Shown here piece by piece: positions 7,329 to 16,083 of a DNA stretch of 64,000 bases. Numbering within the stretch: the first letter of the stretch is position 1; the number at the start of each line of letters is the position of its first letter. Position numbers and translations under genes: made by a program. This DNA is from Vannielia litorea (GTDB taxonomy: Bacteria; Pseudomonadota; Alphaproteobacteria; Rhodobacterales; Rhodobacteraceae). The stretch spans positions 3,038,001 to 3,102,000 of the forward strand of contig NZ_JAHVJR010000001.1 in assembly GCF_019801175.1 (NCBI RefSeq), read 5' to 3'. The notes under the pieces were generated by a model that was not told the origin of the DNA, did not search any database, and saw only the letters and a list, made by a program, of their open reading frames with translations.

Positions 7329-8780
7329 TCAAGCCATGTGCAGCTTCACATACTCGAAGTCGCCGGGCTTGTTGTCGATCCCGACCTTGGGCGCGGCGAT
7401 CCAGCTGGCGTATTTGCCGGGCTCGTAACAGGGCTTCATCAGCGACTGGATGAAATCGCCATCGGCCTTGGTGGGCAGCCACTCGTCCTTCTTGGCGTTG
7501 TACTCTTCCTCGGAAAGCGGAGTGCCCTGCGGGTCGAACTTGGCGGCCGAGAAGACGCCGATCTGGCGGTGGAAGCTCTCGTGCGGGAGGGTCAGCTCGA
7601 ACTCGATCCCCATCTTCTCGATGGCCTTGTTCCAGCGGCCCACGCCGCCCGAGGCGTCGCGCACGTAATCGTCCCGCAGGCGCATATTGATGGCGGTCAG
7701 CGCGGGCACTTCCTCTTGCACCACTTTGCCGTCGACCAGATTCCAGACCTTGTAGGTGTCGCCGCGGAGCTGGTGATCGTCGTCGATCCGATGCTCCATG
7801 TAGCGGCCCTTGATGCCGGCGTTGAAGGCGTTGGCGGCGTTGGTGGAGACCTCTTGGCCGAAGAGATCAAGCGAGAGGGTGTAGTGGAGGTTCAGCTTTT
7901 TCTGGATCGTCGGCAGGTCGATCACGCCGAGGTCGCGGATCTTGTTGATGTCGTAGGGGTCGGTGATACACGCGGCCTTCATCGCCTCGCAGGTGGCCTG
8001 AACCACGCGGCCCACGCCGGTTTCACCCACGAACATGTGGTGGGCCTCTTCGGTCAGCATGAAGCGGCAGGTGCGGGAGAGCGGGTCGAAGCCGGACTGG
8101 GCGAGCGACTCCAGCTGCATCTTGCCGTCACGGTCCGTGAAGTAGGTGAACATGAAGAAGCTGAGCCAGTCGGGCGTTTCCTCGTTGAAGGCGCCGAGCA
8201 TCCGGGGGGCCTCGTCGGATCCCGACGACCGGCGAAGAAGGTCATCGGCCTCCTCGCGGCCGTCTTTGCCGAAGTATTTGAACAGCAGGTAGACCATCGC
8301 CCAGAGGTGGCGGCCCTCCTCGACGTTGACTTGGAAGAGGTTGCGCAGGTCGTAGAGGGAGGGCGCGGTGAGGCCGAGGAAGCGCTGCTGCTCGACGGAG
8401 CCCGGCTCAGTGTCGCCCTGGATCACGATCAGGCGCTTGAGCATGTTGCGGTACTCGCCGGGCACCTCCTGCCACGCGGGCTGGCCTGCGTGCTCGCCGC
8501 AGGGAATGGTGCGGCCCTCGCCCTGCGGGGCCAGCAGCACGCCCCAGCGGTACTCGGGCATCTTCACGTAATCGAACTTGGCCCAGCCCTTCGGGTCCAC
8601 CGACACGGCGGTGCGCAGGTAAACAAGGCTTTCCTGAAAGTTCTGCGGGATCAGGTCGTTCCACCAGTTGATGTAACCGGGGTGCCATTTTTCCAGCGCT
8701 TTGAGCACGCGCTTGTCTTCCGACAGGCCCACGTTGTTGGGGATCTGGGTGTCGTAGGAGACGTTGATCAGGTCGAGCAT
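7329..8780 (-). CDS. boxB: Benzoyl-CoA 2,3-epoxidase oxygenase subunit BoxB
   Basis: Diiron oxygenase that converts benzoyl-CoA to its 2,3-epoxide using O2 and electrons from BoxA. At 483 residues it has the usual BoxB length. Diiron ligand motifs are visible: a glutamate around E125, an ExxH at E155-H158 (VEEGRHLW) and a second at E244/E245-H247/H248 (TEEAHHMF). The start MLDLINVSYDTQIPNNVGL is characteristic. Good ribosome-binding sequence (AAGGAGGAAAAA) precedes the ATG. It lies 76 bp after boxC and ahead of the small cysteine gene and boxA. Confidence 0.96.
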   Translation of the reverse strand: MLDLINVSYDTQIPNNVGLSEDKRVLKALEKWHPGYINWWNDLIPQNFQESLVYLRTAVSVDPKGWAKFDYVKMPEYRWGVLLAPQGEGRTIPCGEHAGQPAWQEVPGEYRNMLKRLIVIQGDTEPGSVEQQRFLGLTAPSLYDLRNLFQVNVEEGRHLWAMVYLLFKYFGKDGREEADDLLRRSSGSDEAPRMLGAFNEETPDWLSFFMFTYFTDRDGKMQLESLAQSGFDPLSRTCRFMLTEEAHHMFVGETGVGRVVQATCEAMKAACITDPYDINKIRDLGVIDLPTIQKKLNLHYTLSLDLFGQEVSTNAANAFNAGIKGRYMEHRIDDDHQLRGDTYKVWNLVDGKVVQEEVPALTAINMRLRDDYVRDASGGVGRWNKAIEKMGIEFELTLPHESFHRQIGVFSAAKFDPQGTPLSEEEYNAKKDEWLPTKADGDFIQSLMKPCYEPGKYASWIAAPKVGIDNKPGDFEYVKLHMA

Positions 8781-8856
8781 TTTTTCCTCCTTGGTGGTGG
8801 AAAAACCTTCGCGAGGATTTTTCCTGCCGAAGATTTTGTTTTGAAAGACCGTCTGG

Positions 8857-10515
8857 TCAGACGCGTTGCATGTTGTAGTCGCCGCGGATGCCGGTGCCGT
8901 AGCGCTGGAGCGCGCCTTCTGGGCCGACGGCGTTGGGGCGCTGGAAGATCCAGTTTTGCCAGGCGGTGAGGCGGCCGAAGATGCGGGTTTCCATGGTTTC
9001 CGGCCCGGCGAAGCGCAGGTTGGCCTCCATCCCGGTCATCGCATCGGGGGAGAAGCTGGCGCGCTCTTCCATGAAGATGCGGATCTCGTCTTCCCAGTCG
9101 ATGTCATCGAGGATGTAGGTGACGAGACCCAGCTCATCGGCCTCCTCGGCCTCGATGGGTTCGCCGATGTGGTCGCGCAGCGCCTCCACCTGCTCGGGCG
9201 TGCCGAGGAAGCGAGTTTGCAGGCGGGTGAGGTTGTTGCCCATCGGGTATTGGCCGAAGTTGGTCTCGGCGAGGGTGATGGTGGCAAGCGGGCGATTGTC
9301 GCCCTCGAACTCGTCTTCCATCATGTAGGTGCGGTCGCAGGCCCAGAGGATCTCGGCTAGGACACCGGCAAAGCAGGAGCCATGCTCCACGAGGGCGACG
9401 AGGCTGCGGGAGGTCACGTCGATCCGCTTGAGGATGCGCTTCCAGAAACCGAGGGTCTCGGCGGCGAGCCAGTGGCCCGCGTTGTCGGTCAGAGCCTTTT
9501 CATGCGCCAGCAAGGCCTCGGGGTCGCCTTGGGTGCGGAAGGTCCAGGTGCCCTGCTCCATCTCGTTCAGGCGCAGGTGCAGGATGGCGTCATCCAGCTC
9601 GCGGGCGAGCTTGAGCATGTAGCTTTGGTCGCCTTGAGCCAGAAGCTCCTCTGCGGAGGCCGGGGCGGCGCCCTCGGGGCCTTTGAGGGTGATCGTGGCG
9701 GAGCGTGCCTCGCGGTCCAGCTCGACCTCGACGTGGGTGTAGGTCACAGCGTTGTCAGTAATGGTGCGCTCGATGGGGCCGAGGGTGATCCCCTTTTCGG
9801 CGCGGGAGGGCATGGCGGCGGCGAATTCGGCGGCGCGCTCGGTGACGGTGGCGTCGAACTTGCTGTTCGGCACCACTTCGTCGACCAGCCGCCAGTCCTT
9901 GGCCCGCTTTCCGCGCACGCCCTCTTCCATTGCGCAGAACACATCGGCCAGATCGCGGCGGACCTTGCGCTTGTCGGTCACGCGGGTCAGGCCGCCGGTG
10001 CCGGGGAGCACGGCGAGGAGCGGCACCTCGGGGAGCGCGACCGAGCTGCTGGAGTCGTCGGTCAGCATGATGTGGTTGCAGGCCAGCGCCAGCTCGTAGC
10101 CGCCCCCGGCGCAGGCGCCTTTCACGGCGGCGATCCACTTTTGGCCCGAGTCCGCCTCGGCGGCCTCGAAGGTGTTGCGTGTCTCGTTGGTGAACTTGCA
10201 GAAGTTGACCTTGTGGGCATGGCTCGCGCCGCCCAGCATGCGGATGTTGGCCCCGGCGCAGAACACCCGGTCCTTGCCGGACTGCATGATCACCACCTTC
10301 ACCTCGGGGTGCTCGAAGCGCATGCGCTGCACCACGTCGGCCAGCTCGATGTCGACGCCGAGGTCGTAGCTGTTGAGCTTGAGCTGGTAACCATCGAACA
10401 GGCCGCCATCCTCGTCCACGTCCATCGTGACGCGGGCCACCTCGCCCTCATAGGTCACTTTCCAGTGCCGATACTTCGACGGGTCGGTGCGGAAGTCGAT
10501 TGGCTGTTCACTCAT
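8857..10515 (-). CDS. boxC: 2,3-epoxybenzoyl-CoA dihydrolase BoxC
   Basis: Hydrolytic ring-opening enzyme of the box pathway: 2,3-epoxybenzoyl-CoA to 3,4-dehydroadipyl-CoA semialdehyde and formate. The 552-residue protein consists of two crotonase-fold halves (about 20-270 and 300-552). Visible landmarks are FCAGANIRMLG and GACAGGGYELALACNHI of the first crotonase domain and VALVEHGSCFAGVLAEI of the second. The start MSEQPIDFRTDPSKYRHWK is typical and AGAGGAGA precedes it. Two clusters of TGCA repeats sit just upstream, indicating BoxR control of the boxC-boxB-boxA segment. Confidence 0.96.
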   Translation of the reverse strand: MSEQPIDFRTDPSKYRHWKVTYEGEVARVTMDVDEDGGLFDGYQLKLNSYDLGVDIELADVVQRMRFEHPEVKVVIMQSGKDRVFCAGANIRMLGGASHAHKVNFCKFTNETRNTFEAAEADSGQKWIAAVKGACAGGGYELALACNHIMLTDDSSSSVALPEVPLLAVLPGTGGLTRVTDKRKVRRDLADVFCAMEEGVRGKRAKDWRLVDEVVPNSKFDATVTERAAEFAAAMPSRAEKGITLGPIERTITDNAVTYTHVEVELDREARSATITLKGPEGAAPASAEELLAQGDQSYMLKLARELDDAILHLRLNEMEQGTWTFRTQGDPEALLAHEKALTDNAGHWLAAETLGFWKRILKRIDVTSRSLVALVEHGSCFAGVLAEILWACDRTYMMEDEFEGDNRPLATITLAETNFGQYPMGNNLTRLQTRFLGTPEQVEALRDHIGEPIEAEEADELGLVTYILDDIDWEDEIRIFMEERASFSPDAMTGMEANLRFAGPETMETRIFGRLTAWQNWIFQRPNAVGPEGALQRYGTGIRGDYNMQRV

Positions 10516-10576
10516 GGCGCGTCTCCTCTTGAGTCCGCTGTCTTACAGGGTTGGCCGCGTTGCGGCAACGGTTTTT

Positions 10577-10590
10577 TGCATAATAATTCA
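10577..10590. promoter_or_regulatory. Proposed BoxR operator close to boxC
   Basis: TGCA-TAATAA-TTCA, one perfect and one degenerate half-site, 62 bp upstream of the boxC ATG in the only AT-rich stretch here. Confidence 0.45.
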
Positions 10591-10618
10591 CATATGGCGT
10601 GGTTATGCCGGGTTATCA

Positions 10619-10642
10619 TGCACTTTATTGCATTATACTGCA
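10619..10642. promoter_or_regulatory. Triple TGCA array upstream of boxC
   Basis: Three TGCA tetramers at 10619, 10629 and 10639, each separated by exactly six bases, so they repeat on one DNA face every 10 bp. Azoarcus BzdR has a comparable repeated-TGCA operator region. The array overlaps the last codons of the DUF309 gene (stop at 10633), so boxC has a promoter region embedded in the upstream gene's end. Confidence 0.65.
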
Positions 10643-11070
10643 TCTTTCGCCGCGATCTTCGCGCTGGATCGAATCGACTCCACCCGAAGGGTGAACCACC
10701 CGGCGGGGCGATGCGGGGGCGTGAAGGGGGCCGCCTCGTCCAGCAGGCGGGCGGCGATGTCGCACAGGCGGAGCGCGGCGGAGGGGCGGTTCATCCGGGC
10801 CTTCAGCCCGGCGTTGGCCAGCTGGATCAGGGCCTGGATGCCAACCCGGTCGGGGCCATCGGGGAGCACGAGCCAGACCGGCTCGAGCACCTCATGGGCC
10901 TCCCAGTAGAACCCGGCGTCGATCCAGTCGAGGCCGATGCGCAGGGCGTCGGAGCCCAGCGGATCGGTCTCGGCGCTTGCACGGATGGCGTCAAATGCGC
11001 CCTCCGGGTGGCGCGGGTTCTGGCCCGGCACATAGGCGTAGTCGGGCCGGGGATCCGCCGCGAGGGTCAC
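10633..11070 (-). CDS. DUF309 family protein
   Basis: A 145-residue DUF309-family protein; the domain signature is the block AGFYWEAHEVLEPVW followed by QALIQLANAGLKARMN. The family is small, helical and without known activity. A GTG start at 11070 overlaps the stop of the preceding hydrolase gene (GTGA) and is preferred over a 35-codon upstream extension that would lie wholly inside that gene and is low-complexity Pro/Arg/Gly. DUF309 genes are seen in box operons of related bacteria as I recall, but the role is unknown. Confidence 0.78.
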   Translation of the reverse strand: MTLAADPRPDYAYVPGQNPRHPEGAFDAIRASAETDPLGSDALRIGLDWIDAGFYWEAHEVLEPVWLVLPDGPDRVGIQALIQLANAGLKARMNRPSAALRLCDIAARLLDEAAPFTPPHRPAGWFTLRVESIRSSAKIAAKDAV

Positions 11071-11876
11071 GCGGGCACCACCTCTTCGCGCTCCAGCCGG
11101 ATAAGGCGGGCGGAGAACTCGGCCACGGCATCCAACACCGCCTGCGGCTGGTCGAAATGGGGGCTGTGGCGGCAATTCTCGAGGATCACGGTATCGACAG
11201 GCGCGTAGCTGCGCTCCTCGACCTCGCGCACCTGCGCCAGCGTACCGTACTGATCATCGGCGCCCTGGATCACGAGCGAGGGGATGCGCAGGTAGTCGAC
11301 CACCTCGCCCACGTGCCACTCCTTGAAACCGGGGGCGAGCCAGACATCGTTCCAGCCACGGAAGGTGGCTTCCGGGTCAGCGTGATACTTGGCCATGCGG
11401 GGCTTGAGATCAGCCTCGAAGGCCTCTCGGGCAGCGGCGATGGCGGCAAGACCATCGGGCTCGGTGAAGAAATGGGGCGCCATCAGCACCAGCCCGCGAA
11501 TGCGGTGATCGGCATGACGGCCGGCGTATTCGGCGGCGATGGTCGCGCCATCTGAATGGCCCATGAGGATGTATTGCTCGGCGCCGATGGCATTGAGCAC
11601 ATCCGGCAGAGCCTCCATCGCCTCACGGGTCATGTAATCAAGCGGGCGGGGCAGATCGGCGGGGTCGGACTGGCCGTAGCCCGCGCGGGAATAGGCGAAG
11701 ACACGCAGGCCGGTCGCCTGTGCCAGCTTCTCGGGGATGTCGCGCCAGAGGGCGAGGCAGCCGAGACCTTCATGCAAGAGGACGATAACGGGCGCGGATG
11801 TATCGCCGCCGCAGCTCTGCCATTCGAGGGATTTGCCTGCCGCCGTAACGCGGCCCATGCCGGGAAACTCCATCAC
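11067..11876 (-). CDS. Alpha/beta hydrolase of the box operon
   Basis: A 269-residue alpha/beta hydrolase. Motifs in order: LLHEGLGCLALW (oxyanion region, about 33-44), YSRAGYGQSD, nucleophile elbow GHSDGA (about 106-111), acid residue in QGADDQYG and catalytic histidine in CRHSPHFD. The gene is coupled at both ends: its ATG overlaps the ligase stop and its own stop overlaps the DUF309 GTG. Such hydrolases are common in box clusters and may clear thioesters or lactones; the reaction is not established. Confidence 0.83.
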   Translation of the reverse strand: MMEFPGMGRVTAAGKSLEWQSCGGDTSAPVIVLLHEGLGCLALWRDIPEKLAQATGLRVFAYSRAGYGQSDPADLPRPLDYMTREAMEALPDVLNAIGAEQYILMGHSDGATIAAEYAGRHADHRIRGLVLMAPHFFTEPDGLAAIAAAREAFEADLKPRMAKYHADPEATFRGWNDVWLAPGFKEWHVGEVVDYLRIPSLVIQGADDQYGTLAQVREVEERSYAPVDTVILENCRHSPHFDQPQAVLDAVAEFSARLIRLEREEVVPA

Positions 11877-13411
11877 GCCGCCTCCGGGTCGCGCAGCTTG
11901 AAGCGCTGGATCTTTCCGGTGGCGGTTTTGGGCAGCTCATCGACCACCTCAATCCATCGGGGGTATTTCCACATTCCGATCTTCTCCTTGACCATTTCCT
12001 TGAGGTCGCTAGCGATGTCGGCGCTGGCCCCCTCCTTCAGCACGATATAGGCGGCGGGCTTGTCGAGCCCCTTCTCGTCGGCGCGGGCGACCACGGCGGC
12101 TTCGAGCACGGCGGGGTGCTCCACCAGCGCCTGCTCGACCTCGAAGGGGGAGACCCAGATGCCGGAGACCTTGAACATGTCATCCGTCCGGCCGCAGTAG
12201 ACGTAACGCCCCTGCCCGTCGCGCTCGTATTTGTCGCCCGTGCGGGTCCAGTGGCCCTGAAAGGTGGCCATGCTCTTGGCGCGGCGGTTCCAGTAGCCCT
12301 CAGCGGCGGAAGGTCCACGCACCAGCAGCTCACCCATCTCGCCATCGGCCACGTCTTCGTCATGCTCATCGACCAGCCGGACCTCGTAGCCCGGAACGGC
12401 TGTGCCGGAGGTGCCATAGACGCATTCGCCGGGGCGGTTGGAGAGGAAGATGTGCAGCATCTCTGTGGAGCCGACACCGTCGACGATCTCGGCGCCCCAA
12501 AGCTTTTCCCACCGCTCGCCGATCTCGCGCGGCAGGGCCTCGCCTGCGGAGGTGCAGAGGCGGACGGTATGGGCAGGCGCTCCGCCCGCCTTTTCCTGCG
12601 CAGCGACGAGGGCGGCGAAGAGGGTGGGCACGCCGCAAAAGAGCGTGGGCTTCTCCTCGGACATGATCGCAAAGCAGGCCTCGGGGGTGGGTCGGCCGGA
12701 GTAGATGACGGTGGTCGCGCCGACGGCCATGGGAAAGCTCATCGCATTGCCCAGCCCGTAGGCGAAGAACATCTTGGCGGCGGAGAACACGGTATCGTCT
12801 TCGCGGATGCCGAGCACGTCCTTGCCGAAGGTATCGGAGGTGGCCTTCAGGCTGGCGTGCACGTGGCGCACGCCCTTGGGCACGCCGGTGGAACCGGAGG
12901 AATAGAGCCAGAAGGCCAGCTCATCCTCATGGGCCTCCACGGCCTCCATCGGCTCGGCGCCTTGCGTGAACGCTGTGTAGCTCTCGGTGCCCTCGGGGGC
13001 CTCGCCGATCACCACGATGGCGCGGAGGAAGCGGTTGTTCTCTACCGCCGGTTTGACCGTGTCCCACATCGCACCGGAGACCACGAGGATGGATGCGCGG
13101 CTGTCTTCGAGGATCGCCTCGTAGACCGGCGCGGCGAGCAGGGTGTTGAGCGGCACCGGGATCGCCCCGGCCTTCAGCGCGCCCCAGAACACGACCGGAA
13201 ACTCGATCTGGTCGCGGACGATCATCGCCACCCGCTCCTCCCGGCGCACCCCGTGGCGGGCGAGCGCCCCGGCGAATTTTGCGGTTTCCTTCGCCAGCTG
13301 CCCGTAGGTCAGGCTGCGTTTTGCCCCGTCGGCCTCGCGAAAGGCGGGCTTGTCGCCCCGGCCCTGTATCACGTGGCGATCGACGAAATAGAGGGCTGCG
13401 TTGCTGTTCAT
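11873..13411 (-). CDS. bclA: Benzoate-CoA ligase
   Basis: ATP-dependent ligase (ANL superfamily) activating benzoate to benzoyl-CoA, the first box-pathway step. The 512-residue product has the AMP-binding P-loop YSSGSTGVPKG at 170-180, GVGSTEMLHIFLSN of benzoate-CoA ligases, the hinge region TGDKYERDGQGRYVYCGR, and the C-terminal lysine motif PKTATGKIQR. ATG 13411 is preceded by GGGAGGACGAAGCC; the long in-frame extension upstream runs antisense to pxpB and is rejected. It heads the box operon and faces pxpB across a region with two TGCA-type operator motifs. Confidence 0.95.
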   Translation of the reverse strand: MNSNAALYFVDRHVIQGRGDKPAFREADGAKRSLTYGQLAKETAKFAGALARHGVRREERVAMIVRDQIEFPVVFWGALKAGAIPVPLNTLLAAPVYEAILEDSRASILVVSGAMWDTVKPAVENNRFLRAIVVIGEAPEGTESYTAFTQGAEPMEAVEAHEDELAFWLYSSGSTGVPKGVRHVHASLKATSDTFGKDVLGIREDDTVFSAAKMFFAYGLGNAMSFPMAVGATTVIYSGRPTPEACFAIMSEEKPTLFCGVPTLFAALVAAQEKAGGAPAHTVRLCTSAGEALPREIGERWEKLWGAEIVDGVGSTEMLHIFLSNRPGECVYGTSGTAVPGYEVRLVDEHDEDVADGEMGELLVRGPSAAEGYWNRRAKSMATFQGHWTRTGDKYERDGQGRYVYCGRTDDMFKVSGIWVSPFEVEQALVEHPAVLEAAVVARADEKGLDKPAAYIVLKEGASADIASDLKEMVKEKIGMWKYPRWIEVVDELPKTATGKIQRFKLRDPEAA

Positions 13412-13463
13412 GGCTTCGTCCTCCCTGACGCGACTCCGTGGAATCGCGCCTCCTCCCTGTATG

Positions 13464-13477
13464 TGCGTTATAGTGCA
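13464..13477. promoter_or_regulatory. Proposed BoxR operator, ligase side
   Basis: TGCG-TTATAG-TGCA (minus strand TGCA-CTATAA-CGCA), 53 bp upstream of the ligase ATG. Same 14-bp layout as the sites near boxR, boxC and the importer. Confidence 0.55.
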
Positions 13478-13514
13478 TACATCTGCGCGTCGATCAAGCT
13501 CGTCGCGTCGATTT

Positions 13515-13528
13515 TGCATTTTTGTGCA
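13515..13528. promoter_or_regulatory. Proposed BoxR operator, pxpB side
   Basis: TGCA-TTTTTG-TGCA, two perfect half-sites at a 10-bp period, 38 bp upstream of the pxpB ATG and about 50 bp from the companion site at 13464. Its position would let one regulator control both divergent transcripts. Confidence 0.5.
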
Positions 13529-13565
13529 TATTGTCGCCGAGGGGTGGGCGGGGGAAAGTGCGGGT

Positions 13566-14282
13566 ATGGATGCCGCAGAGATCACGCCGGAAATTTTGCC
13601 GCTCGGGCAGGATGGCGTACTTGTGCGCTTTGCCCGCGCCGTCAGCCCGGAAGCCAGCGCGGCGGTCGCCCGCTTTGCGGCGGAGGCCGAGGGTCTGGCG
13701 GGCGAGGTCGCGCCTGCGTTGGCCTCGGTGTTGCTGCGGTTCGACCCGGCGCAGGTGGACCGGGCTGAACTAGTGGCCAGGATCGAGGAACTACTGGACG
13801 AACGGGAATGGCGCGGGCTGAAAGACCCTACGCCGGCCCGCCGCTGGCGGGTGCCGGTGGCACTGGACGGGCCCCAACTCGGCGAGGCGGCGGAGCTGGC
13901 CGGATTGAGCGAGGCAGAGGCCTGCGAGGAGTTTCTGACCACCGAGCTGCGGGTGCGGGCGATCGGCTTTGCGCCGGGCATGCCCTACCTCGGGTTCCTG
14001 CCGGAGCATTGGAACATCCCACGCCAGACAGACCTGACCCCAAAGGTGCCCGCCGGGGCACTGGTGGTGGCGGTTCGGCAGCTTGTCCTATTTCCGACCG
14101 AGAGCGTGACCGGCTGGCGGATGGTCGGACGCTGCGCCTTCCGGCCGTTCCGGCGGGGTGCGAAAGAGCCGTTTCCACTGGCGCCGGGGGATGCGCTGCG
14201 GTTCGAGCGGGTCGAGGCGACAGAACTGGAGCGGCTGGAGGCGGAACCTCTGGGCGGCGCGGTGTGCGAGGAGATCGCATGA
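13566..14282 (+). CDS. pxpB: 5-oxoprolinase subunit PxpB (KipI / allophanate hydrolase subunit 1 family)
   Basis: Subunit of the ATP-dependent PxpABC 5-oxoprolinase, which recycles pyroglutamate to glutamate; the family was formerly called KipI. The 238-residue protein carries the carboxyltransferase-type block IGFAPGMPYLGFLPE and the later TPKVPAGALVVAVRQL. ATG 13566 follows GGGGAAAG; the longer frame upstream would enter the ligase 5' region. pxpC overlaps by ATGA. Because allophanate hydrolase subunits share this fold, the PxpB name depends on pxpA being present downstream, which it is. Confidence 0.88.
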   Translation: MDAAEITPEILPLGQDGVLVRFARAVSPEASAAVARFAAEAEGLAGEVAPALASVLLRFDPAQVDRAELVARIEELLDEREWRGLKDPTPARRWRVPVALDGPQLGEAAELAGLSEAEACEEFLTTELRVRAIGFAPGMPYLGFLPEHWNIPRQTDLTPKVPAGALVVAVRQLVLFPTESVTGWRMVGRCAFRPFRRGAKEPFPLAPGDALRFERVEATELERLEAEPLGGAVCEEIA

Positions 14283-15292
14283 CCACGCTCCGGGTAATCG
14301 ACGCAGGCCCCGCCGTGACGGTGCAGGACATGGGCCGCCCGGGCTGGACGGCCAAGGGGCTGGCACGGGGCGGCGCGGCGGACCGGTTGGCGCTGCTGGA
14401 GGCGGCGGCGCTCTTGGGGCAGGAGGCTCCGCTGGCAGCGCTGGAAATGGCGGGCGCGGGTGGGCGGTTTACGGTGGATGCGCCCACGCAGTTTTGCCTG
14501 ACCGGCGCGCGGATGAAGGCCGAGGTCGATGGCCGCCCGGTGGGGCATGCCGAAACGGTGCTGCTGCCTCCCGGCGCGGTGCTGCGGGTGGGCGGCGCGG
14601 AGAAGGGCTCATATGGTTATCTCGCCTTCGCGGGTGGCGTTTTCGGCGAGGAATGGCTCGGCTCGCGGGCGGCGCACTTGCTGGCGGGCGTGGGACGGGC
14701 GCTGGCGGCGGGGGATGAAATTGCGCTGGGAAGTGACCCCGATCCCGAGGCGGCGGCGCGGGTGCTTGTGCCGGAAGACAGGCTCGGCGGCGGCACAGTG
14801 CGGATGATGCCGGGGCCACAGACGGGGCTGTTTGGCGAAGGAGTGCTGGAGCGGTTTCTAGACACCGCCTTCACCCGCGCCCCGCAGGCCAACCGGCAAG
14901 GGGTGCGGCTGGAGTTCGAGGGCGCGCCCTTCGAGAGCGAAACACAGGGGCTGGCCTCGGATTTCATCACCAGCGGCGACGTACAGATGACGGGCGACGG
15001 GCGGCCCTACGTGCTGCTGGCCGAGAGCCAGACGGTGGGCGGCTACCCGAGGATCGGCACGGTGATCACCGCAGACCTGCCCCGGCTGGCGCAGGCGCAT
15101 GCGGGCGACGCGGTGCGCTTCGAGATGCTCGGCGTCGAAGAGGCCGATGCGCTCTGGGAGAGCGAAACGGCGCAGCTGGCACGGCTGCGCAAGGCGGTGC
15201 AGCCCCGGGTGCGCGACCCGCACGACATCCCCGACCTGCTGGGCTATCAACTGGTGGGCGGGGTGACCCGCGGCAATGAGCTGGAGGAGTGA
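14279..15292 (+). CDS. pxpC: 5-oxoprolinase subunit PxpC (KipA / biotin-dependent carboxyltransferase family)
   Basis: A 337-residue subunit pairing with PxpB in the 5-oxoprolinase complex. The N-terminus (LRVIDAGPAVTVQDMGRPGW) and the block VGGYPRIGTVITADLPRLAQ are characteristic of the KipA/AHS2 family. Its ATG overlaps the pxpB stop, and its stop overlaps the pxpA start region, so the three products are translationally coupled. No signal peptide or membrane segment; cytoplasmic. Confidence 0.88.
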   Translation: MTTLRVIDAGPAVTVQDMGRPGWTAKGLARGGAADRLALLEAAALLGQEAPLAALEMAGAGGRFTVDAPTQFCLTGARMKAEVDGRPVGHAETVLLPPGAVLRVGGAEKGSYGYLAFAGGVFGEEWLGSRAAHLLAGVGRALAAGDEIALGSDPDPEAAARVLVPEDRLGGGTVRMMPGPQTGLFGEGVLERFLDTAFTRAPQANRQGVRLEFEGAPFESETQGLASDFITSGDVQMTGDGRPYVLLAESQTVGGYPRIGTVITADLPRLAQAHAGDAVRFEMLGVEEADALWESETAQLARLRKAVQPRVRDPHDIPDLLGYQLVGGVTRGNELEE

Positions 15293-16050
15293 TGGGGCGC
15301 ACGATCGACCTGAACGCCGACATGGGCGAGAGCTTTGGCCCCTGGGTGATGGGGCAGGATGCCGAGATCCTGAAGGTGGTGACCTCGGCCAACGTGGCCT
15401 GCGGCTTTCACGCCGGCGATGCGGATGTGATGGCCGCCACCATGGGCGAGGCGGTCAGGCGCGGCGTCGGGATCGGGGCGCACCCGGGCTTTGCCGACCT
15501 GCAGGGCTTCGGGCGACGGCGGATTACGCTTTCGCCTGCCGAGCTGGGCAACCTCGTAACTTACCAGCTCGGCGCGGCACAGGCCGTGGCGGCGCGGGCG
15601 GGTGGCAAGGTGCGCCACCTCAAGCTGCACGGCGCATTGGCCAACCTGTGCGCGGAGAATGAGGCGATGGCGCGGGCCTGCTACGAGGCGGCGCTGGCGG
15701 TGGACCCGGAGCTGGTGATCATGGTCATCGCCCAGACCGCGCAACAGCGCGCGGCGGAAGCGCTTGGAGCGCAGATGGCCTGCGAGATCTTTGCAGACCG
15801 GGCCTATGAAGATGACGCCACGCTTGTGGACCGCAAGAAGCCGGGCGCGATGATCCACGACCCGGAGGAGGCCGCCGCGCGGGTGCTCGGCATGGTCGAA
15901 GTGCAGGCGATCTTCGCCGCATCGGGCGCCACCCTGCCCGCGCAGATCGACACCATTTGCCTGCATGGCGACGGGCCGGAGGCGCTGGCCATCGCGCGGG
16001 CGGTGCGGGCGAAGTTGGAAGGCGCCGGATGGGCGCTTGCGCCGCTGTGA
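15292..16050 (+). CDS. pxpA: 5-oxoprolinase subunit PxpA (LamB/YcsF family)
   Basis: A 252-residue LamB/YcsF-family protein, the third 5-oxoprolinase subunit. It begins MGRTIDLNADMGESFGPWVM and carries the conserved acidic and histidine blocks CGFHAGD, GAHPGFADLQGFGRR, LKLHGAL and ADRAYEDDATLVDR. The ATG at 15292 is chosen over the adjacent GTG at 15289; both lie just after GGAGGAG at the pxpC end. The set pxpB-pxpC-pxpA is complete. Confidence 0.9.
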   Translation: MGRTIDLNADMGESFGPWVMGQDAEILKVVTSANVACGFHAGDADVMAATMGEAVRRGVGIGAHPGFADLQGFGRRRITLSPAELGNLVTYQLGAAQAVAARAGGKVRHLKLHGALANLCAENEAMARACYEAALAVDPELVIMVIAQTAQQRAAEALGAQMACEIFADRAYEDDATLVDRKKPGAMIHDPEEAAARVLGMVEVQAIFAASGATLPAQIDTICLHGDGPEALAIARAVRAKLEGAGWALAPL

Positions 16051-16083
16051 TTTCACGTTAGCCTGCGCCGGAGGAGACCAGAC

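Noticed and set aside
6552..8969. 805-codon open frame on the plus strand antisense to boxA-boxB
   Set aside because: It is a GC-rich shadow of the conserved minus-strand genes; composition is Val/Gly/Ala/His-rich, with no recognisable domain and no ribosome site.
11071..11175. Upstream extension of the DUF309 protein
   Set aside because: It lies entirely within the hydrolase gene and lacks domain similarity; the GTGA overlap gives a better start.
13412..13981. N-terminal extension of the benzoate-CoA ligase to 13981
   Set aside because: It overlaps pxpB in antisense and is Ser/Ala/Arg-rich; ATG 13411 with GGGAGG is the family start.
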